64,000 bases of DNA from Yersinia massiliensis (GTDB lineage Bacteria; Pseudomonadota; Gammaproteobacteria; Enterobacterales; Enterobacteriaceae), in NCBI RefSeq assembly GCF_003048255.1, contig NZ_CP028487.1, positions 4,588,001-4,652,000 on the forward strand, given 5' to 3'. Position numbers and translations under genes: made by a program. This document shows, piece after piece, positions 27,653 to 43,470 of the stretch; the first letter of the stretch is position 1; each line of letters opens with the position of its first letter. A model generated the notes under the pieces. It saw nothing but the letters and a program-made list of their open reading frames with translations, was not told the origin of the DNA and ran no database searches.

Positions 27653-28267
27653 TTATTGCGAAATGGGCGTCAATTGCAACGTACCACGACTGAGATCACG
27701 CAATTTATCCCCGACCTGACTGGCTTGAGTTGCTGGCAAAGAGAGATGAAGCGTCACGAGCTCCGCATATTCACTCTGTAATGTCTGGCCTTCAACCTGC
27801 TGTAATAATGTTTCTACCATAGCAAGCTGTGCATAGTCACACTGCAAAGTATATTCTACCTGTGGAACTTTATATTTTACTTCTATCTGTTTTAGCGCTT
27901 GCTGCACACCACTTCCATAAGCCCGAACCAACCCTCCGGTACCCAGCTTGATGCCGCCATAATAGCGCACGACCACAGCGGTAATCTCACCAATACCACT
28001 GCCCATAAGTTGAGCCAATATGGGTTTACCTGCCGTGCCGGAGGGTTCACCATCATCAGAAAAACCTAATTGCTGTGAATCCGCGGGCGTACCAGCCACA
28101 AATGCCCAGCAGTGATGCCGGGCAGTTGGGTGTTGTTGCTTGATCTGCTGAACAAAATCTTTCGCTTCATTCACTCCACAGGTATGGGCCAGTAAAGTAA
28201 TAAAGCGACTTTTTTTGATCTCTTCGCTGATTGACACCGATGCGGCAGGTATCAGGTAAGGCTGCAT
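27653..28267 (-). CDS. yigZ: IMPACT-family protein YigZ
   Basis: YigZ/IMPACT-family protein of uncertain biochemical role; eukaryotic IMPACT relatives regulate the kinase GCN2, and the bacterial protein is thought to bind nucleic acid. 204 residues with the N-terminal UPF0029 domain (SRFITLLAHTCGVNEAKDF, GFSDDGEPSGTAGKPIL, VVRYYGGIKLGTGGLVRAY) and a C-terminal ferredoxin-like domain. Its ATG overlaps the pepQ stop by one base (TGATG), so the two are translationally coupled as in E. coli. Confidence 0.95.
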   Translation of the reverse strand: MQPYLIPAASVSISEEIKKSRFITLLAHTCGVNEAKDFVQQIKQQHPTARHHCWAFVAGTPADSQQLGFSDDGEPSGTAGKPILAQLMGSGIGEITAVVVRYYGGIKLGTGGLVRAYGSGVQQALKQIEVKYKVPQVEYTLQCDYAQLAMVETLLQQVEGQTLQSEYAELVTLHLSLPATQASQVGDKLRDLSRGTLQLTPISQ

Positions 28268-29598
28268 CAGGCTAATTTCAGGTCTCGTGTCATATTCTCA
28301 ACCCGCTTATCATGGATAACAATATTGTCTTCAATACGTATACCGCCATAAGGCTTCAACGCATCAATACGATCCCAATTAAAGTGTTTGCTAAATTCCC
28401 CAGTACGCCACGGTGCCAGCAGAGACTCGATAAAATAAAGTCCAGGCTCAATAGTGAGTACCATGCGAGGTTGCAGAATACGAGTGCAACGCAGGTAAGG
28501 ATACTTGGATGGCGCATTCAAGTGGGTGCCTTTATCATCTTGCATGAATCCAGCAGTATCATGAACTTGCAATCCTAAAGGATGCCCTAAACCATGTGGG
28601 AGGAATGGACAAGTAATACCTTGTTCAACCATCGCCTCTTCGCTGATCCCCGTGACCAAGTGGTGTACACGCAATAATTTGGCAATACGATGGTGCATCT
28701 GAACATGATAGTCGGTGTAGCGTTCGCCACTTTTGATAGTCTTTATCAGTTCAAGCTGCTCAATATTAAGATCCTTAATGAGAGCAGCAAAATCACTGTC
28801 ACTCTCTGCGGCATAGGTCCGAGTCAGATCAGCCGCATAGCCGTTATATTCAGCGCCAGCATCCATGAGGAAGCTACGCATTTCTGCAGGAGGTTGGTGC
28901 TGTAATGTAGTGTAATGAAGTACTGCCGAGTGTTCATTCAAGGCAACAATATTATCATATGGAACATCAGTATCCCGATGGCCCGTCGCCATCAGATAGG
29001 CTAAGTTGATATCAAACTCACTCATACCAGACTGGAATGCTTCATAAGCCGCACGATGCCCAACGACAGCAGTCTTTTGTGCTTCGCGCATACATGCCAG
29101 TTCGTAGTCCGTTTTATAAGAGCGGTAGAAATGAAGATAGTCCAGCACAGGTTGCGGATTGATATTTTCAGCACTGAATCCCAGAGCCTGGGCTCGTTGT
29201 TGCGCATATCCAATATAAGCAACACGCTCACGCTGCACAGGTAATTGCTGTGCAATATCATCGGCTTTAGTTAATGGCTGGATATCAATAGCTTTCGTCC
29301 AAAAGCTATCCGGTAATGGCTCAACACAATGCCAATAGTCTACTGGGGAGTAAAACCATAACTTTGGCTTGTTGACGCCATCAACCCATAGCCAGCAATT
29401 GGGGACTTGAGTCACAGGCACCCAAGCTTTGAACTGTGCGTTCACTTTAAAAGGATAATCACGATCATCAAGAAAAATTCTTTGTAATTCACCAGAATGA
29501 ATCAGTAAAGCATCTAACTGATGGCGCTCAAGCACATCACGAGTGCGCTGTTGTAAGGTAGATAAATGTTCGTTATATAAAGAAGCTAGCGTTTCCAT
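28267..29598 (-). CDS. pepQ: Xaa-Pro dipeptidase (prolidase)
   Basis: Cytosolic dimanganese peptidase that hydrolyses dipeptides with C-terminal proline. 443 residues, equal to E. coli PepQ. The pita-bread metal ligands are seen in [16 protein letters not shown] (two aspartates), [13 protein letters not shown] (histidine), TIEPG and GGIRIEDN (glutamates). The ATG at 29598 is chosen over a GTG one codon upstream. It is divergent from fadB. Confidence 0.97.
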   Translation of the reverse strand: METLASLYNEHLSTLQQRTRDVLERHQLDALLIHSGELQRIFLDDRDYPFKVNAQFKAWVPVTQVPNCWLWVDGVNKPKLWFYSPVDYWHCVEPLPDSFWTKAIDIQPLTKADDIAQQLPVQRERVAYIGYAQQRAQALGFSAENINPQPVLDYLHFYRSYKTDYELACMREAQKTAVVGHRAAYEAFQSGMSEFDINLAYLMATGHRDTDVPYDNIVALNEHSAVLHYTTLQHQPPAEMRSFLMDAGAEYNGYAADLTRTYAAESDSDFAALIKDLNIEQLELIKTIKSGERYTDYHVQMHHRIAKLLRVHHLVTGISEEAMVEQGITCPFLPHGLGHPLGLQVHDTAGFMQDDKGTHLNAPSKYPYLRCTRILQPRMVLTIEPGLYFIESLLAPWRTGEFSKHFNWDRIDALKPYGGIRIEDNIVIHDKRVENMTRDLKLA

Positions 29599-29779
29599 CA
29601 CAGTACCCTTCGCTATTAGAACCTAATTCTTTAATCTTATCATAGTCCCGAAGGCATGTTTCGACGACCACGCATTCCATAAGATGATAACAATGGCATC
29701 TAAAGTAACTGACGTTATCACTAGCTCGCAAGTAGACCGAAAGGCCACTTTTCTGCCTCTAGATACATCTCGAATAAAT

Positions 29780-29793
29780 TTGATGTAAATCAA
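29780..29793. promoter_or_regulatory. Perfect FNR-like box between pepQ and fadB
   Basis: TTGATGTAAATCAA is an exact match to the FNR consensus TTGAT-N4-ATCAA, centred 138 bases before the fadB start and 188 before pepQ. It suggests oxygen-responsive control of fadBA or pepQ-yigZ. The rest of this 326-base gap shows only the FadR site. Confidence 0.55.
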
Positions 29794-29881
29794 TTACCCG
29801 ATCTGACTGACTGTGATCTTCACTGCAAAATACCAATATCTTATTTGCAATTTTTTAACAAAATAACCACACTTCCTGAAT

Positions 29882-29898
29882 ATCTGGTCATACCAGAT
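29882..29898 (+). promoter_or_regulatory. FadR operator upstream of fadBA
   Basis: ATCTGGTCATACCAGAT is a 17-base palindrome almost identical to the E. coli fadB FadR site. It lies 27 bases upstream of the fadB start, so FadR would block transcription until long-chain acyl-CoA is present. Confidence 0.85.
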
Positions 29899-29924
29899 CA
29901 CATGCGCTTATTCAGGAGATAGAT

Positions 29925-33289
<3,365 letters not shown>

Positions 33290-33375
33290 CTTTCGAACAC
33301 AAAAATCTGAAGGAATACTGAGGGTCTGAATACAGGCCCTCATCATCGCTGTACCTGGTGTTTAGTTGCCGTTTT

Positions 33376-33400
33376 CCCGCCTGTCAGGGGCGGGCTTTTT
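33376..33400 (+). terminator. Terminator after fadBA
   Basis: CCCGCC/GGCGGG stem (33376-33381 with 33389-33394) followed by CTTTTT. A second hairpin without a T run (TGAGGG..CCCTCA, about 33318-33342) precedes it. Confidence 0.85.
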
Positions 33401-33411
33401 ACAAATTTTTC

Positions 33412-34113
33412 TCAGATAAAGGCAAAAGCATCACCAAAGATATGAGCTTCTTGTGCGCCACGTTCAGCACAGAATCGCTCACGGGCAATCTTCGCCATTT
33501 CAAAACGGCCCGCAATATAAATGTCCTGATCAGCAAGAGAACCGTAGTCTTGTAGCACCGCACTCAGAACGGTTCCTGTACGCCCACGCCAACCCTCTTC
33601 TGGTTGCTCTACAACCGGGACAACTTTCAACTGAGGATACTTAATGGACAGGGCTTCCAGTTCGCTGAGATCGTAGAGATGTACAGCTTCACGCCCGCCC
33701 CAATAGATAGAGACTTCGCGGTTAGGCTGTTCCGCCAACGCAGCTAGCAAGATAGAGTGCACATAAGAAAAACCGGTACCTCCGGCAATTAACACCAACG
33801 GACGCTGACTACCCTCGCGGAACCACGCCTCGCCATGGGGAATGTCTACATCCAAGGTTTTTTCTTTCAGAATTCTATCCATCACGGCCATGGCATACAG
33901 ATTTAACTCCGAAGCACCAATATGCAGCTCAATGAAATCTTTCTGTAACGGTGTGGATGCCATGGAAAACGGCCGCTTATCACGTTCGTCCATCACTACC
34001 ATCAAATATTGCCCAGCACGGAAAGAAAATGCAGATGCAGGCACCAATTGCACACGGTACACCGTATCGGTAATGGCCTCTACGGAGGTTACTTTACAGC
34101 TTAAAGTTGTCAT
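33412..34113 (-). CDS. fre: NAD(P)H-flavin reductase
   Basis: Reduces free riboflavin, FMN or FAD with NAD(P)H, supplying reduced flavin for ribonucleotide reductase activation and other uses. 233 residues from [21 protein letters not shown]. The flavin-binding RPFSMAST loop and NAD-binding GGTGFSY loop are present, and the C-terminus FGDAFAFI is typical. The start at 34113 follows GAGGGAAGGC; the 14-residue extension upstream is not conserved. It lies just downstream of ubiD. Confidence 0.96.
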   Translation of the reverse strand: MTTLSCKVTSVEAITDTVYRVQLVPASAFSFRAGQYLMVVMDERDKRPFSMASTPLQKDFIELHIGASELNLYAMAVMDRILKEKTLDVDIPHGEAWFREGSQRPLVLIAGGTGFSYVHSILLAALAEQPNREVSIYWGGREAVHLYDLSELEALSIKYPQLKVVPVVEQPEEGWRGRTGTVLSAVLQDYGSLADQDIYIAGRFEMAKIARERFCAERGAQEAHIFGDAFAFI

Positions 34114-34167
34114 GCCTTCCCTCTGTCGGGTCATCAAATGCAAAACTAAGGACAAAATCGACGCCGG

Positions 34168-35664
34168 CTAACCGTTGGTCTTATTGTCACTGAAAATGGC
34201 AAGCTCGTCCCAAATAGCATCAACGCGGGCGCGGACTTCTTCATCCATTTTAATTGGACGCCCCCATTCACGAGGGGTCTCGGCAGGCCATTTATTGGTG
34301 GCGTCCAGCCCCATTTTCGATCCCAAACCGGAAACCGGTGAGGCGAAATCCAAATAATCTATTGGCGTATTCTCAATCAATACCGTATCGCGAGATGGAT
34401 CCATTCGAGTTGTTATTGCCCAAATGACATCATTCCAATCACGTGCATTAATATCATCATCACAGACAATAACAAATTTTGTATACATAAATTGGCGTAG
34501 AAACGACCATACACCCATCATCACGCGCTTAGCATGACCTGCATACTGTTTCTTGATTGTCACAACAGCTAACCGATACGAACACCCTTCTGGTGGCAGA
34601 TAGAAGTCCACAATTTCTGGGAACTGCTTTTGCAAAATCGGGACAAATACTTCATTCAACGCAACCCCCATCACCGCAGGTTCATCTGGCGGGCGGCCAG
34701 TATAAGTTGAATGATAAATTGCATCTTTACGCTGGGTAATATGTGTCACTGTAAAGACAGGAAAACTGTCTATCTCATTATAATAACCAGTATGGTCACC
34801 ATATGGGCCTTCCGGTGCCATATCACCCTGCTCAATATATCCTTCCAATACAATTTCTGCACTTGCAGGAACTTCCAGATCATTGGAAAGACATTTCACC
34901 ACTTCTGTTTTATGTCCACGCAATAAACCTGCGAAAGCATACTCAGATAGCGTGTCTGGTACTGGTGTGACAGCAGCCAAAATGGTTGCAGGATCAGCCC
35001 CTAATGCTACGGCAACTGGGAAACGCTCACCAGGATGTGCCTCGCACCATTCCTGATAATCTAACGCACCACCACGATGCGATAACCAACGCATAATTAA
35101 CTTGTTTTTACCCAACACCTGTTGGCGATAGATACCCAAATTCTGGCGCTCTTTGTGTGGGCCTCGGGTGACAGTTAGCCCCCAAGATACCAATGGCGCA
35201 GCATCTTCTGGCCAGCAATGCATGACAGGAATACGGCTCAAGTCGACATCATCACCTTGCCAGACTTGTTCCTGACACGGGGCCGAGTTTAAGCATTTCG
35301 TTGGCATATTCAATACTTGCTTAAATTTCGGCAATTTATCAAATAGGTCGCGAAAACCTTTAGGAGGATCTGGCTCTTTTAGGAAAGCTAATAATTTGCC
35401 AACATCACGCAGTGCGCTAACATCTTCTTGCCCCATCCCCATAGCAACGCGCTTAGCTGTACCAAATAAATTGCACAGCACCGGCATGTCATATCCCTTA
35501 GGGTTTTCAAAAAGTAACGCAGGACCACCGGCACGCAAGGTGCGATCGGCAATTTCTGTCATTTCCAGATAGGGATCAATAGGCTGGCTAATTCGTTTAA
35601 GTTCGCCCCTCTGTTCCAGTAACGAGAGGAAGTCGCGTAAGTCACGGTATTTCATGCTGATCAT
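34168..35664 (-). CDS. ubiD: 4-hydroxy-3-polyprenylbenzoate decarboxylase
   Basis: Decarboxylates octaprenyl-4-hydroxybenzoate in ubiquinone synthesis, using the prenylated FMN made by UbiX. 498 residues ([13 protein letters not shown]), with conserved segments such as [21 protein letters not shown] and [12 protein letters not shown], which holds the catalytic glutamate region. ATGs at 35655 and 35688 are alternatives. It is followed by fre, 54 bases on. The 262 bases between ubiD and rfaH are AT-rich and must hold both divergent promoters; I recognise no specific site. Confidence 0.96.
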   Translation of the reverse strand: MISMKYRDLRDFLSLLEQRGELKRISQPIDPYLEMTEIADRTLRAGGPALLFENPKGYDMPVLCNLFGTAKRVAMGMGQEDVSALRDVGKLLAFLKEPDPPKGFRDLFDKLPKFKQVLNMPTKCLNSAPCQEQVWQGDDVDLSRIPVMHCWPEDAAPLVSWGLTVTRGPHKERQNLGIYRQQVLGKNKLIMRWLSHRGGALDYQEWCEAHPGERFPVAVALGADPATILAAVTPVPDTLSEYAFAGLLRGHKTEVVKCLSNDLEVPASAEIVLEGYIEQGDMAPEGPYGDHTGYYNEIDSFPVFTVTHITQRKDAIYHSTYTGRPPDEPAVMGVALNEVFVPILQKQFPEIVDFYLPPEGCSYRLAVVTIKKQYAGHAKRVMMGVWSFLRQFMYTKFVIVCDDDINARDWNDVIWAITTRMDPSRDTVLIENTPIDYLDFASPVSGLGSKMGLDATNKWPAETPREWGRPIKMDEEVRARVDAIWDELAIFSDNKTNG

Positions 35665-35926
35665 TTCGGCGGCTAGGTGATGCGCCATTATAGGCCGTCT
35701 TTATAGCAGTTGCTGTCTTTTTGTTAAAAATGGACACAGTCTTGCAAAAAATCACCTGTAACAGACGACAGCCAGTCATCACTAATATAAACACTCTGTT
35801 GTTACCGAAAATAAACTAAATCTTTGTATAACAAAATATATCCCTGAAGTAATGAATTCTTCCTTACTATATATATCCGCCTTCTTTTGCTATGCTGCCA
35901 CACAGGACCCAAAGGCATGTGACATT

Positions 35927-36415
35927 ATGAAACACTGGTATTTATTATATTGTAAGCGTGGTCAGCTTTTGCGCGCCAAAGAACATCTAGAACGGCAAGC
36001 AGTCGATTGCTGGACACCGTTAGTTGTCATCGAAAAAATAGTGCGTGGCAAACGTACTGAGGTAACGGAACCCTTATTTCCTAATTACCTATTTGTAAAA
36101 TTCGAGCCGGAAGAAATTCACACCACTACAATCAGTGCGACTCGAGGAGTAAGTCACTTCGTCCGTTTTGGCGTACAGCCAGCAATAATACCAGCGCTAG
36201 TGATTACCGAAATGCAATCCCATACCGCGGATAAGATTGTCGCGCCAGAAGTGCCGTATCCTGGTGATCTTGTGACAATTACAGAGGGTGTATTTGCCGG
36301 ACTACAAGCAATTTATACCGAGCCTGATGGTGAAGCGCGGTCAATGTTATTGCTGAATATGCTTAACAGCCAAGTGATACAAAGCCTAGAAAACCGTCAC
36401 TTTGAAAAGCACTAA
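35927..36415 (+). CDS. rfaH: Transcription antiterminator RfaH
   Basis: NusG paralogue that loads on RNA polymerase at ops sites and recruits ribosomes, allowing full transcription of long surface-polysaccharide and similar operons. 162 residues from [14 protein letters not shown], with the NGN domain and the conserved [12 protein letters not shown] and [10 protein letters not shown] segments. The C-terminal domain ends [12 protein letters not shown]. The ATG at 35927 matches the family; an ATG at 35852 would add 25 residues. It is convergent with hemB. Confidence 0.96.
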   Translation: MKHWYLLYCKRGQLLRAKEHLERQAVDCWTPLVVIEKIVRGKRTEVTEPLFPNYLFVKFEPEEIHTTTISATRGVSHFVRFGVQPAIIPALVITEMQSHTADKIVAPEVPYPGDLVTITEGVFAGLQAIYTEPDGEARSMLLLNMLNSQVIQSLENRHFEKH

Positions 36416-36446
36416 ATTATTATATAAAACAAATTAGGCACTATTT

Positions 36447-36477
36447 TAGGTAGGCACTTTGTACCTACCTATTTTTA
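36447..36477 (+). terminator. Terminator after rfaH
   Basis: TAGGTAGG/CCTACCTA stem (36447-36454 with 36464-36471, 9-base loop) followed by TTTTT. Confidence 0.88.
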
Positions 36478-36513
36478 TATCAAGTTACTTATCAAGTTGT
36501 TTATAGCAAAATC

Positions 36514-37545
<1,032 letters not shown>

Positions 37546-37550
37546 CTAAC

Positions 37551-38333
37551 TCAAACCAACCGGAAAATCCGGCGGGCGTTTTCATCAGTTTTCTGCCCTA
37601 GCCATTGAGGGTCTTCTTGTCGCCAGACAGCAACTTGCTGGACGATATGGGGTAAAAAACAGGGTTCATTACGGCGGGATGCCGGCTTAGGATGTATATC
37701 TCTCGGCAATAAATAGGGCGCATCTGTTTCTAATAACAAATACTGAGCAGGAATTCGCGGCAGTAACGCCCTCAGCTCAAGGCCTCGACGTTCATCGCAA
37801 ACCCAACCGGTAATGCCAATTGATAAACCCAATGCTAAACAGGAATCCAATTCATTCGCTGTGCCGGTAAAGCAATGCACTATCGCCGCAGGAATTTTGT
37901 CTAACCAAGGTGAAAGTAACGCGATGAAACGTTCGTGAGCGTCGCGGCAATGCAAAAAAACCGGTAAAGAAAGCTCAGCTGCCAACGCTAGCTGAGCAGT
38001 AAAAGCGATTTCTTGCTCCGCGGGCGTCGAGAAGTTGCGGTTAAAATCCAATCCACACTCACCAATAGCCACCACGCTGGCATTCGTTGCCAATGCACTA
38101 ATTTGCTGCTCAATATTGGTTTGCCAAGTACTTGCCTGATGAGGATGAACACCGGCAGTTGACCAGCAATATCCGGGATTTTCGGTGGCAAGGTCGAGTG
38201 CCATTTGGCTCTCTTCAGCATCAGTACCTGTGATAAGCATACCGGTCACCCCAGCATCTTTTGCACGAGCAATAACTTGAGGGTGATCTTTTGAAAATTG
38301 TGAACTGGTTAAATTAACGCCAATATCAAACAT
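37551..38333 (-). CDS. tatD: TatD-family metal-dependent deoxyribonuclease
   Basis: Metal-dependent 3'-5' exonuclease of the amidohydrolase fold, implicated in DNA repair after oxidative damage; not needed for Tat export despite its name. 260 residues: [36 protein letters not shown] and [12 protein letters not shown] carry the metal ligands. It follows tatC after 56 bases containing a hairpin, and precedes hemB by 14 bases. Confidence 0.96.
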   Translation of the reverse strand: MFDIGVNLTSSQFSKDHPQVIARAKDAGVTGMLITGTDAEESQMALDLATENPGYCWSTAGVHPHQASTWQTNIEQQISALATNASVVAIGECGLDFNRNFSTPAEQEIAFTAQLALAAELSLPVFLHCRDAHERFIALLSPWLDKIPAAIVHCFTGTANELDSCLALGLSIGITGWVCDERRGLELRALLPRIPAQYLLLETDAPYLLPRDIHPKPASRRNEPCFLPHIVQQVAVWRQEDPQWLGQKTDENARRIFRLV

Positions 38334-38340
38334 GAGCTTT

Positions 38341-38370
38341 CCAAAACAGAAGCCGCCTCATTGGGCGGCT
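38341..38370 (-). terminator. Hairpin between tatC and tatD
   Basis: AGCCGCC/GGCGGCT stem (38351-38357 with 38364-38370), followed by TTCTGTTTT on the minus strand. Probably a weak terminator or attenuator within tatABCD. Confidence 0.55.
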
Positions 38371-38389
38371 AAAATATCAAGGTATCGAT

Positions 38390-39169
38390 CTAAGGGGCTT
38401 TCGGATGGTTATCGACTTCTTCATCCTCTTCCTCAATATCTGCGCTACGTTTTTTCCCAGTATAAAAACGGGCAAAGAACACGCCGACCTCGAACAACAG
38501 ATACATCGGGATCGCTAATAATGTCTGTGACAAGACATCTGGTGGCGTGAGAAGCATGCCGACAACAAAAGCGCCCACAAACACATAAGGGCGTTTTTTC
38601 TTCAAGGCTTCTGGTGTTGTCACCCCAGCCCAACACAATAGAATTATCGCAATCGGAACCTCGAAAGAGATACCAAACGCCATAAAGAGCGCCATGACAA
38701 AATCTAGATACTTAGTGATATCCGTTGCAATCAACACGCTTTCTGGCGCTGTTTTGGCAAAAAAACCAAAAGCTAACGGGAAAACAACAAAGTAGGCAAA
38801 CGCCATACCGAGATAAAATAAGAGGCTACTGGATATCAATAGCGGAACCATTAAGCGACGTTCATGCTTATACAGTGCCGGGGCAATAAATGCCCAAACC
38901 TGATAGAGGATCATCGGTGCAGAGACAAATACCGAGACCATCATCGTCAATTTAATCGGGGTAAAGAAAGGCGATGCAACATCAGTTGCGATCATACTGG
39001 AGCCAGCGGGTAGTTGCTTAATTAAGGGGGCTGAAACCAGCTGATAGATATCATTGGCAAAAAAAACCAATACCAAAAAAACCACTAAAACAGTGATTAT
39101 GCAATTCAATAACCGCTTACGCAGTTCTATCAGATGCGTAATAAGGGGTTGAGTATCATCAACAGCCAT
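38390..39169 (-). CDS. tatC: Sec-independent translocase subunit TatC
   Basis: Inner-membrane receptor for twin-arginine signal peptides, working with TatB. 259 residues with six hydrophobic spans, the N-terminal [13 protein letters not shown] motif and the conserved [10 protein letters not shown] and [17 protein letters not shown] segments. It starts two bases after the tatB stop. Confidence 0.97.
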   Translation of the reverse strand: MAVDDTQPLITHLIELRKRLLNCIITVLVVFLVLVFFANDIYQLVSAPLIKQLPAGSSMIATDVASPFFTPIKLTMMVSVFVSAPMILYQVWAFIAPALYKHERRLMVPLLISSSLLFYLGMAFAYFVVFPLAFGFFAKTAPESVLIATDITKYLDFVMALFMAFGISFEVPIAIILLCWAGVTTPEALKKKRPYVFVGAFVVGMLLTPPDVLSQTLLAIPMYLLFEVGVFFARFYTGKKRSADIEEEDEEVDNHPKAP

Positions 39170-39171
39170 GT

Positions 39172-39837
39172 TTACCGATCGCCGCCAGTTTGGTGAGTTC
39201 GAGGTTGATTAGCACTGAGTGAATCCGTGCTCTTGGAGTCAGTAGTGACAATCTGCGCCTGAGTGACTGGTATTTGTGCTACAGATACAACTGAAGCGTC
39301 CCCAGGTTCAGAAGCGACGGATTTAGCAGTTGGTGTTTCAACCGGAACAACGGGTTTATCCACGCTTGCGGTATCAACAATAGATTTTGAGACTACCTGT
39401 ACGCTCTCATCACTCATATCCGGCACTTGCGGCAACGCCGAAGCTTGGGTTGCTGATTCAGCGGGTGTGACACCATCATGGATAGCTTCCGGCTCCGTCA
39501 CCAATGGATTATGGATAGTATGCGGCGCTTCAGGTCCAATATCAGAACGATAAGAACGCTTCAATGCTTCTGCCGCCTCTTTGAGTTCATCCATTGAGGC
39601 TTTCAGCTCAGGTGTTAAATTCTGCAAGCCCGCCTGTTCTGCTTTTTTCAAGCTATCTTGCAACTCTTGAACTTTGAGCTCTTGTGCCAACTCATTTTGC
39701 ACCGTTGCTGCAAGCGAACGTAACGTACGAATCCAACTGGAAACTGTTCTTACTGCAACAGGTAATCGTTCCGGTCCAAGAACGACCAGACCGATTACAA
39801 GCACCAATAGCAGTTCACTAAATCCAATGTCGAACAC
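39172..39837 (-). CDS. tatB: Sec-independent translocase subunit TatB
   Basis: Partner of TatC in the Tat signal-peptide receptor. 221 residues: N-terminal membrane helix ([26 protein letters not shown]), an amphipathic helix to about residue 95, then a long low-complexity tail rich in Ser, Thr, Val and Pro. The tail is longer than in E. coli (171 residues in total) and is the variable part of the family. Three bases separate it from tatA. Confidence 0.96.
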   Translation of the reverse strand: MFDIGFSELLLVLVIGLVVLGPERLPVAVRTVSSWIRTLRSLAATVQNELAQELKVQELQDSLKKAEQAGLQNLTPELKASMDELKEAAEALKRSYRSDIGPEAPHTIHNPLVTEPEAIHDGVTPAESATQASALPQVPDMSDESVQVVSKSIVDTASVDKPVVPVETPTAKSVASEPGDASVVSVAQIPVTQAQIVTTDSKSTDSLSANQPRTHQTGGDR

Positions 39838-39840
39838 AGC

Positions 39841-40107
39841 TTATCCCTGCTCTTTATCGTGACTCTTAGATTCTTCAGCTTTGGCTGCTGGCTGCTGTTT
39901 TTCAGTAATCGACTTAGCAAAATCAGCATCGTTGCTGGTTTTGTCAGCATTCGTTGGAGGGGTTTGTGGATCATCACCTATCGCCTTTTTAAAGCCTTTG
40001 ATAGATGCACCCAAATCTGACCCTAGCGTCCGCAGTTTATTTGTACCAAACAGCAGAACGACGATCACGGCAATGATTAATAACTGCCAAATACTTATAC
40101 CGCCCAT
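39841..40107 (-). CDS. tatA: Sec-independent translocase subunit TatA
   Basis: Forms the transport pore or membrane-weakening oligomer of the Tat pathway. 88 residues from [21 protein letters not shown], with the FGTNKLR hinge, an amphipathic helix and a charged tail. The ATG at 40107 is the family start; 40116 would add MYV. First gene of tatABC(D), downstream of ubiB. Confidence 0.96.
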   Translation of the reverse strand: MGGISIWQLLIIAVIVVLLFGTNKLRTLGSDLGASIKGFKKAIGDDPQTPPTNADKTSNDADFAKSITEKQQPAAKAEESKSHDKEQG

Positions 40108-40286
40108 CACATACACCTCTATTTATAGGGGTTATTCCACAGAGAACTATATTATACGTTATATAGCTGCTGTGAATACTAATCAAACTTACCGCTTTTT
40201 GAGCTAGCTCATAGCTGGCTCAACATATTCACATAACTCACGCGTGTGTTATGACCCGCCACCAAGCATTTATAATGATAAACGAC

Positions 40287-41918
40287 CTAGCGGGTACGCT
40301 GCCAACCAATTAACCAAGCCAACACGCCTACCGTGATGAATCCTATAGAGATTTCTGTTGCATTGGCTAAAAACAAGAGAGTACCACTCACTAATAGTGT
40401 AGCGCCTACACCGAACAAATACCGTGACTGACCCTGCCGTTGTTGCTGACCTTGTATCTGTAAAGTGAGCTTATCCACACTTTGTTGTAATAATTTATGC
40501 TGCTGCAAACTGTCATAAACCAATTCTGGCAATTCAGGCAGCTTCTCTGCCCAAAATGGGGCCTTTTCTTTCAATGCACGAATCACTGCAGGCAAACCAA
40601 CTTGGTCTCGAAGCCAGCTTTCAAGGAATGGTTTTGCTGTCGTCCAAAGGTCAAGCTGAGGGTATAACTGACGCCCTAATCCTTCAACATATAACAAGGT
40701 TTTCTGCAGTAACACGAGTTGCGGTTGCACCTCCATGTTAAAACGGCGTGCAGTATTAAACAGATTTAACAGCACATGCCCGAATGATATTTCCGCCAGT
40801 GGTTTTTCGAAGATAGGTTCGCAAACAGTACGGATGGCAAATTCAAAATCCTCAACATTGGTATCACGGGGAACCCAGCCGGAATCGACATGTAGTTCAG
40901 CGACCCGACGGTAATCGCGGTTAAAGAATGCAATGAAGTTCTCAGCGAGATAGCGCTTATCCGCTTTGTTCAACGAGCCGACGATACCGCAATCGATACC
41001 AATATAAAGTGGATCATGGGGATGTTCGTAGCTAACAAAGATATTCCCAGGGTGCATATCAGCATGGAAAAAACTGTCGCGGAAAACTTGAGTGAAGAAA
41101 ACTTGAACGCCACGCTCAGCCAGCAGCTTCATATTTGTGCCTTGATCTTCTAAGGCTGCAATATCTGAAACCGGTATGCCGTATATCCGTTCCATCACCA
41201 AGACACTTTCACGACAATAGTCTGAATAAACTTCTGGGATGTAAAGCATCTCACTATTTTCAAAATTACGGCGCAATTGAATGGCGTTAGCGGCTTCACG
41301 TAACAGGTTTAGCTCATCAAGCAGTGTTTTTTCGTACTCACGAACGACTTCGCGTGGACGTAATCTTCGCCCATCAGGCAAAAGCTTAGGGACCCAACCC
41401 GCCAAACGATACATCAAACGCACGTCCGCTTTAATGATCGGTAGAATATCAGGACGAATGACTTTGAGTACCACTTCTTGGCCGTTATGCTTCAAACGTG
41501 CCGTATGTACCTGAGCAATGGAAGCAGAAGCAAGCGCTTGTTGGTCAAAATCATCAAACCAAGTTTCTAACGGCCCACCCATTGCAATTTCAATGTGTTT
41601 TCTTGCCAACGCACCATCAAAAGGCGCAACCCTATCTTGAAGTATTGCAAGCTGATCAGCGATTGTTGGCGGGAAGAGGTCTCGGCGGGTAGACATCATT
41701 TGGCCAAACTTGATCCAAACAGGCCCTAACTCTTGCAAGGCAAGGCGTAAACGCTCACCTAATGGTTTCTCTTTATGGCGATTGGGTAGCCAAAAAAACA
41801 AGTAGCGGCCAAGTCGTAAAGGTAGCGTTAAGCGTATCTTCGGGATTAATTCATCCAACCCATAACTCAAGAAAACTCGAATAATGAGGTAAAGGCGCCG
41901 AAGTTCTCTTGGCGTCAT
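40287..41918 (-). CDS. ubiB: Ubiquinone biosynthesis kinase-like protein UbiB
   Basis: Atypical kinase/ATPase of the ABC1/ADCK family needed for ubiquinone synthesis, membrane-anchored by two C-terminal hydrophobic helices (about residues 498-540). 543 residues with the KxGQ motif ([17 protein letters not shown]), the alanine-rich loop ASASIAQVH, and the catalytic [10 protein letters not shown] and DCG segments. It overlaps ubiJ by 4 bases. Confidence 0.97.
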   Translation of the reverse strand: MTPRELRRLYLIIRVFLSYGLDELIPKIRLTLPLRLGRYLFFWLPNRHKEKPLGERLRLALQELGPVWIKFGQMMSTRRDLFPPTIADQLAILQDRVAPFDGALARKHIEIAMGGPLETWFDDFDQQALASASIAQVHTARLKHNGQEVVLKVIRPDILPIIKADVRLMYRLAGWVPKLLPDGRRLRPREVVREYEKTLLDELNLLREAANAIQLRRNFENSEMLYIPEVYSDYCRESVLVMERIYGIPVSDIAALEDQGTNMKLLAERGVQVFFTQVFRDSFFHADMHPGNIFVSYEHPHDPLYIGIDCGIVGSLNKADKRYLAENFIAFFNRDYRRVAELHVDSGWVPRDTNVEDFEFAIRTVCEPIFEKPLAEISFGHVLLNLFNTARRFNMEVQPQLVLLQKTLLYVEGLGRQLYPQLDLWTTAKPFLESWLRDQVGLPAVIRALKEKAPFWAEKLPELPELVYDSLQQHKLLQQSVDKLTLQIQGQQQRQGQSRYLFGVGATLLVSGTLLFLANATEISIGFITVGVLAWLIGWQRTR

Positions 41919-42568
41919 TGTTTTGTCTCCATGGTCGCCAATCTGGCACTTAAAGCCTCAGTCTCACGAACAGTCGCCTCAACCTCTTCGTTGAACCAAA
42001 CGACTTCCAGCGGGGCTGGTGCTATTTTCCATTCTTCCGTTATGGTTTCAGCAACATAGTGCTGCTGTTGGCGTAACTGCTTATTCAGGAAATGATGACT
42101 TTTGTGGGCTACCTGTCCAATAGTCTCCGCTGCAATATCACCGATATAGGGTGCCAACCATTCTGCTGGATCCCATTCAGCCAGATCCAAGAGTGCAACA
42201 AGTTGCTGAATCACCTGTATATCACCTTCAACGATCAGCTCACCACTGCGCATCAAAGGTGAAAGTTGTTGGCGATCACGCAGTTTTGCCAAGACTGAAA
42301 TGTCCGTTTTCACGATACAATCAGCATCACCATCCCACTGGCTTAAAACATCCACCTGCCGCTCACTGAATACCATCAGCAAAGGAAAACTCATCTCGCG
42401 TAACTCAATGCGCAAGACCTTCCCAGTTAATCGTAAACGCGCGGCTTTCATACTCTGGTCACGAAATAACACACTATTGAGTGATGTTTCGATAGCGGCG
42501 GTAATGAGCGGTATCAGCAACGCTGGCTTTAAAGAAAATGGTTTCAATATCAGTGAGCTTAGCGACAT
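41915..42568 (-). CDS. ubiJ: Ubiquinone biosynthesis accessory factor UbiJ
   Basis: Lipid-binding scaffold of the soluble Ubi metabolon, with an SCP2-type sterol-carrier domain that holds ubiquinone intermediates. 217 residues from [11 protein letters not shown] (ribosome site AGGAA); an upstream ATG in frame would add 17 residues overlapping the ubiE end. The segment [29 protein letters not shown] fits the SCP2 fold, and the C-terminus is helical. It lies between ubiE (13 bases) and ubiB (4-base overlap). Confidence 0.94.
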   Translation of the reverse strand: MSLSSLILKPFSLKPALLIPLITAAIETSLNSVLFRDQSMKAARLRLTGKVLRIELREMSFPLLMVFSERQVDVLSQWDGDADCIVKTDISVLAKLRDRQQLSPLMRSGELIVEGDIQVIQQLVALLDLAEWDPAEWLAPYIGDIAAETIGQVAHKSHHFLNKQLRQQQHYVAETITEEWKIAPAPLEVVWFNEEVEATVRETEALSARLATMETKQ

Positions 42569-42581
42569 ATCTGTATTCCTG

Positions 42582-43337
42582 TTAAAACTTAAAGCCCCGA
42601 TGTAATGCAACGATACCACCGGTTAAATTGGAATAAGTTACGTTTTCGAATCCAGCATCAACCATCATACTTTTGAGTGTTTCTTGATCGGGGTGCATCC
42701 GGATAGATTCCGCTAAATAACGGTAACTCTCAGAGTCCTGAGCCACAAGCTCACCAATTTTTGGCAGTATATGGAAGGAGTAAGCATCATAGGCTTTACT
42801 CAATGGTTCCAGAATCGGTTTGGAGAATTCGAGAACGAGTAAACGGCCACCGGGCTTTAAAACTCGAAACATTGAACGCAGCGCTTTTTCTTTTTCAGTG
42901 ACATTTCTCAAACCAAATGAAATCGTGATGCAATCAAAGTAATTATCAGGGAAAGGTAGCGCCTCGGCATTTGCCTGTACATAGCTGACATTACCGACAA
43001 TGCCTTTATCACGCAGCTTTTCACGGCCCATACGCAGCATAGATTCATTGATATCAGCTAGAACAACTTCGCCCTGCTCACCCACAAGGCGAGAGAACTT
43101 GGCTGTCAAATCGCCCGTACCGCCTGCCAGATCCAACACCCGCTGACCGCGACGCACGCCACTACAGTCAATGGTAAAACGCTTCCAAATACGATGAACG
43201 CCAAATGACATCAGGTCATTCATCAAATCGTATTTAGCGGCGACGGAATGAAAAACGTCTGCCACCATGCTTTCTTTTTTTTCTTTGGCTACGGTGCGAA
43301 AACCAAAATGAGTGGTTTCCTTCTGCTGATCTACCAT
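42582..43337 (-). CDS. ubiE: Ubiquinone/menaquinone C-methyltransferase UbiE
   Basis: SAM-dependent methyltransferase acting on demethylmenaquinol and 2-octaprenyl-6-methoxy-benzoquinol. 251 residues, as in E. coli. The SAM-binding motif is [15 protein letters not shown], the family signature [18 protein letters not shown] is present, and it ends [12 protein letters not shown]. First gene of ubiEJB, leading into tatABCD. Confidence 0.97.
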   Translation of the reverse strand: MVDQQKETTHFGFRTVAKEKKESMVADVFHSVAAKYDLMNDLMSFGVHRIWKRFTIDCSGVRRGQRVLDLAGGTGDLTAKFSRLVGEQGEVVLADINESMLRMGREKLRDKGIVGNVSYVQANAEALPFPDNYFDCITISFGLRNVTEKEKALRSMFRVLKPGGRLLVLEFSKPILEPLSKAYDAYSFHILPKIGELVAQDSESYRYLAESIRMHPDQETLKSMMVDAGFENVTYSNLTGGIVALHRGFKF

Positions 43338-43470
43338 TTTTTATGCCTGCTTTTCAGTCAATCTTTCTAGGAAGTGTACCAGAACGCCGAGGAAAGCCCC
43401 ACCTCACCTGGTATTAAGATCACTGCTTAATGGCAGTCTTCTCAACATCATACAGAAGAGGAACATGCAA

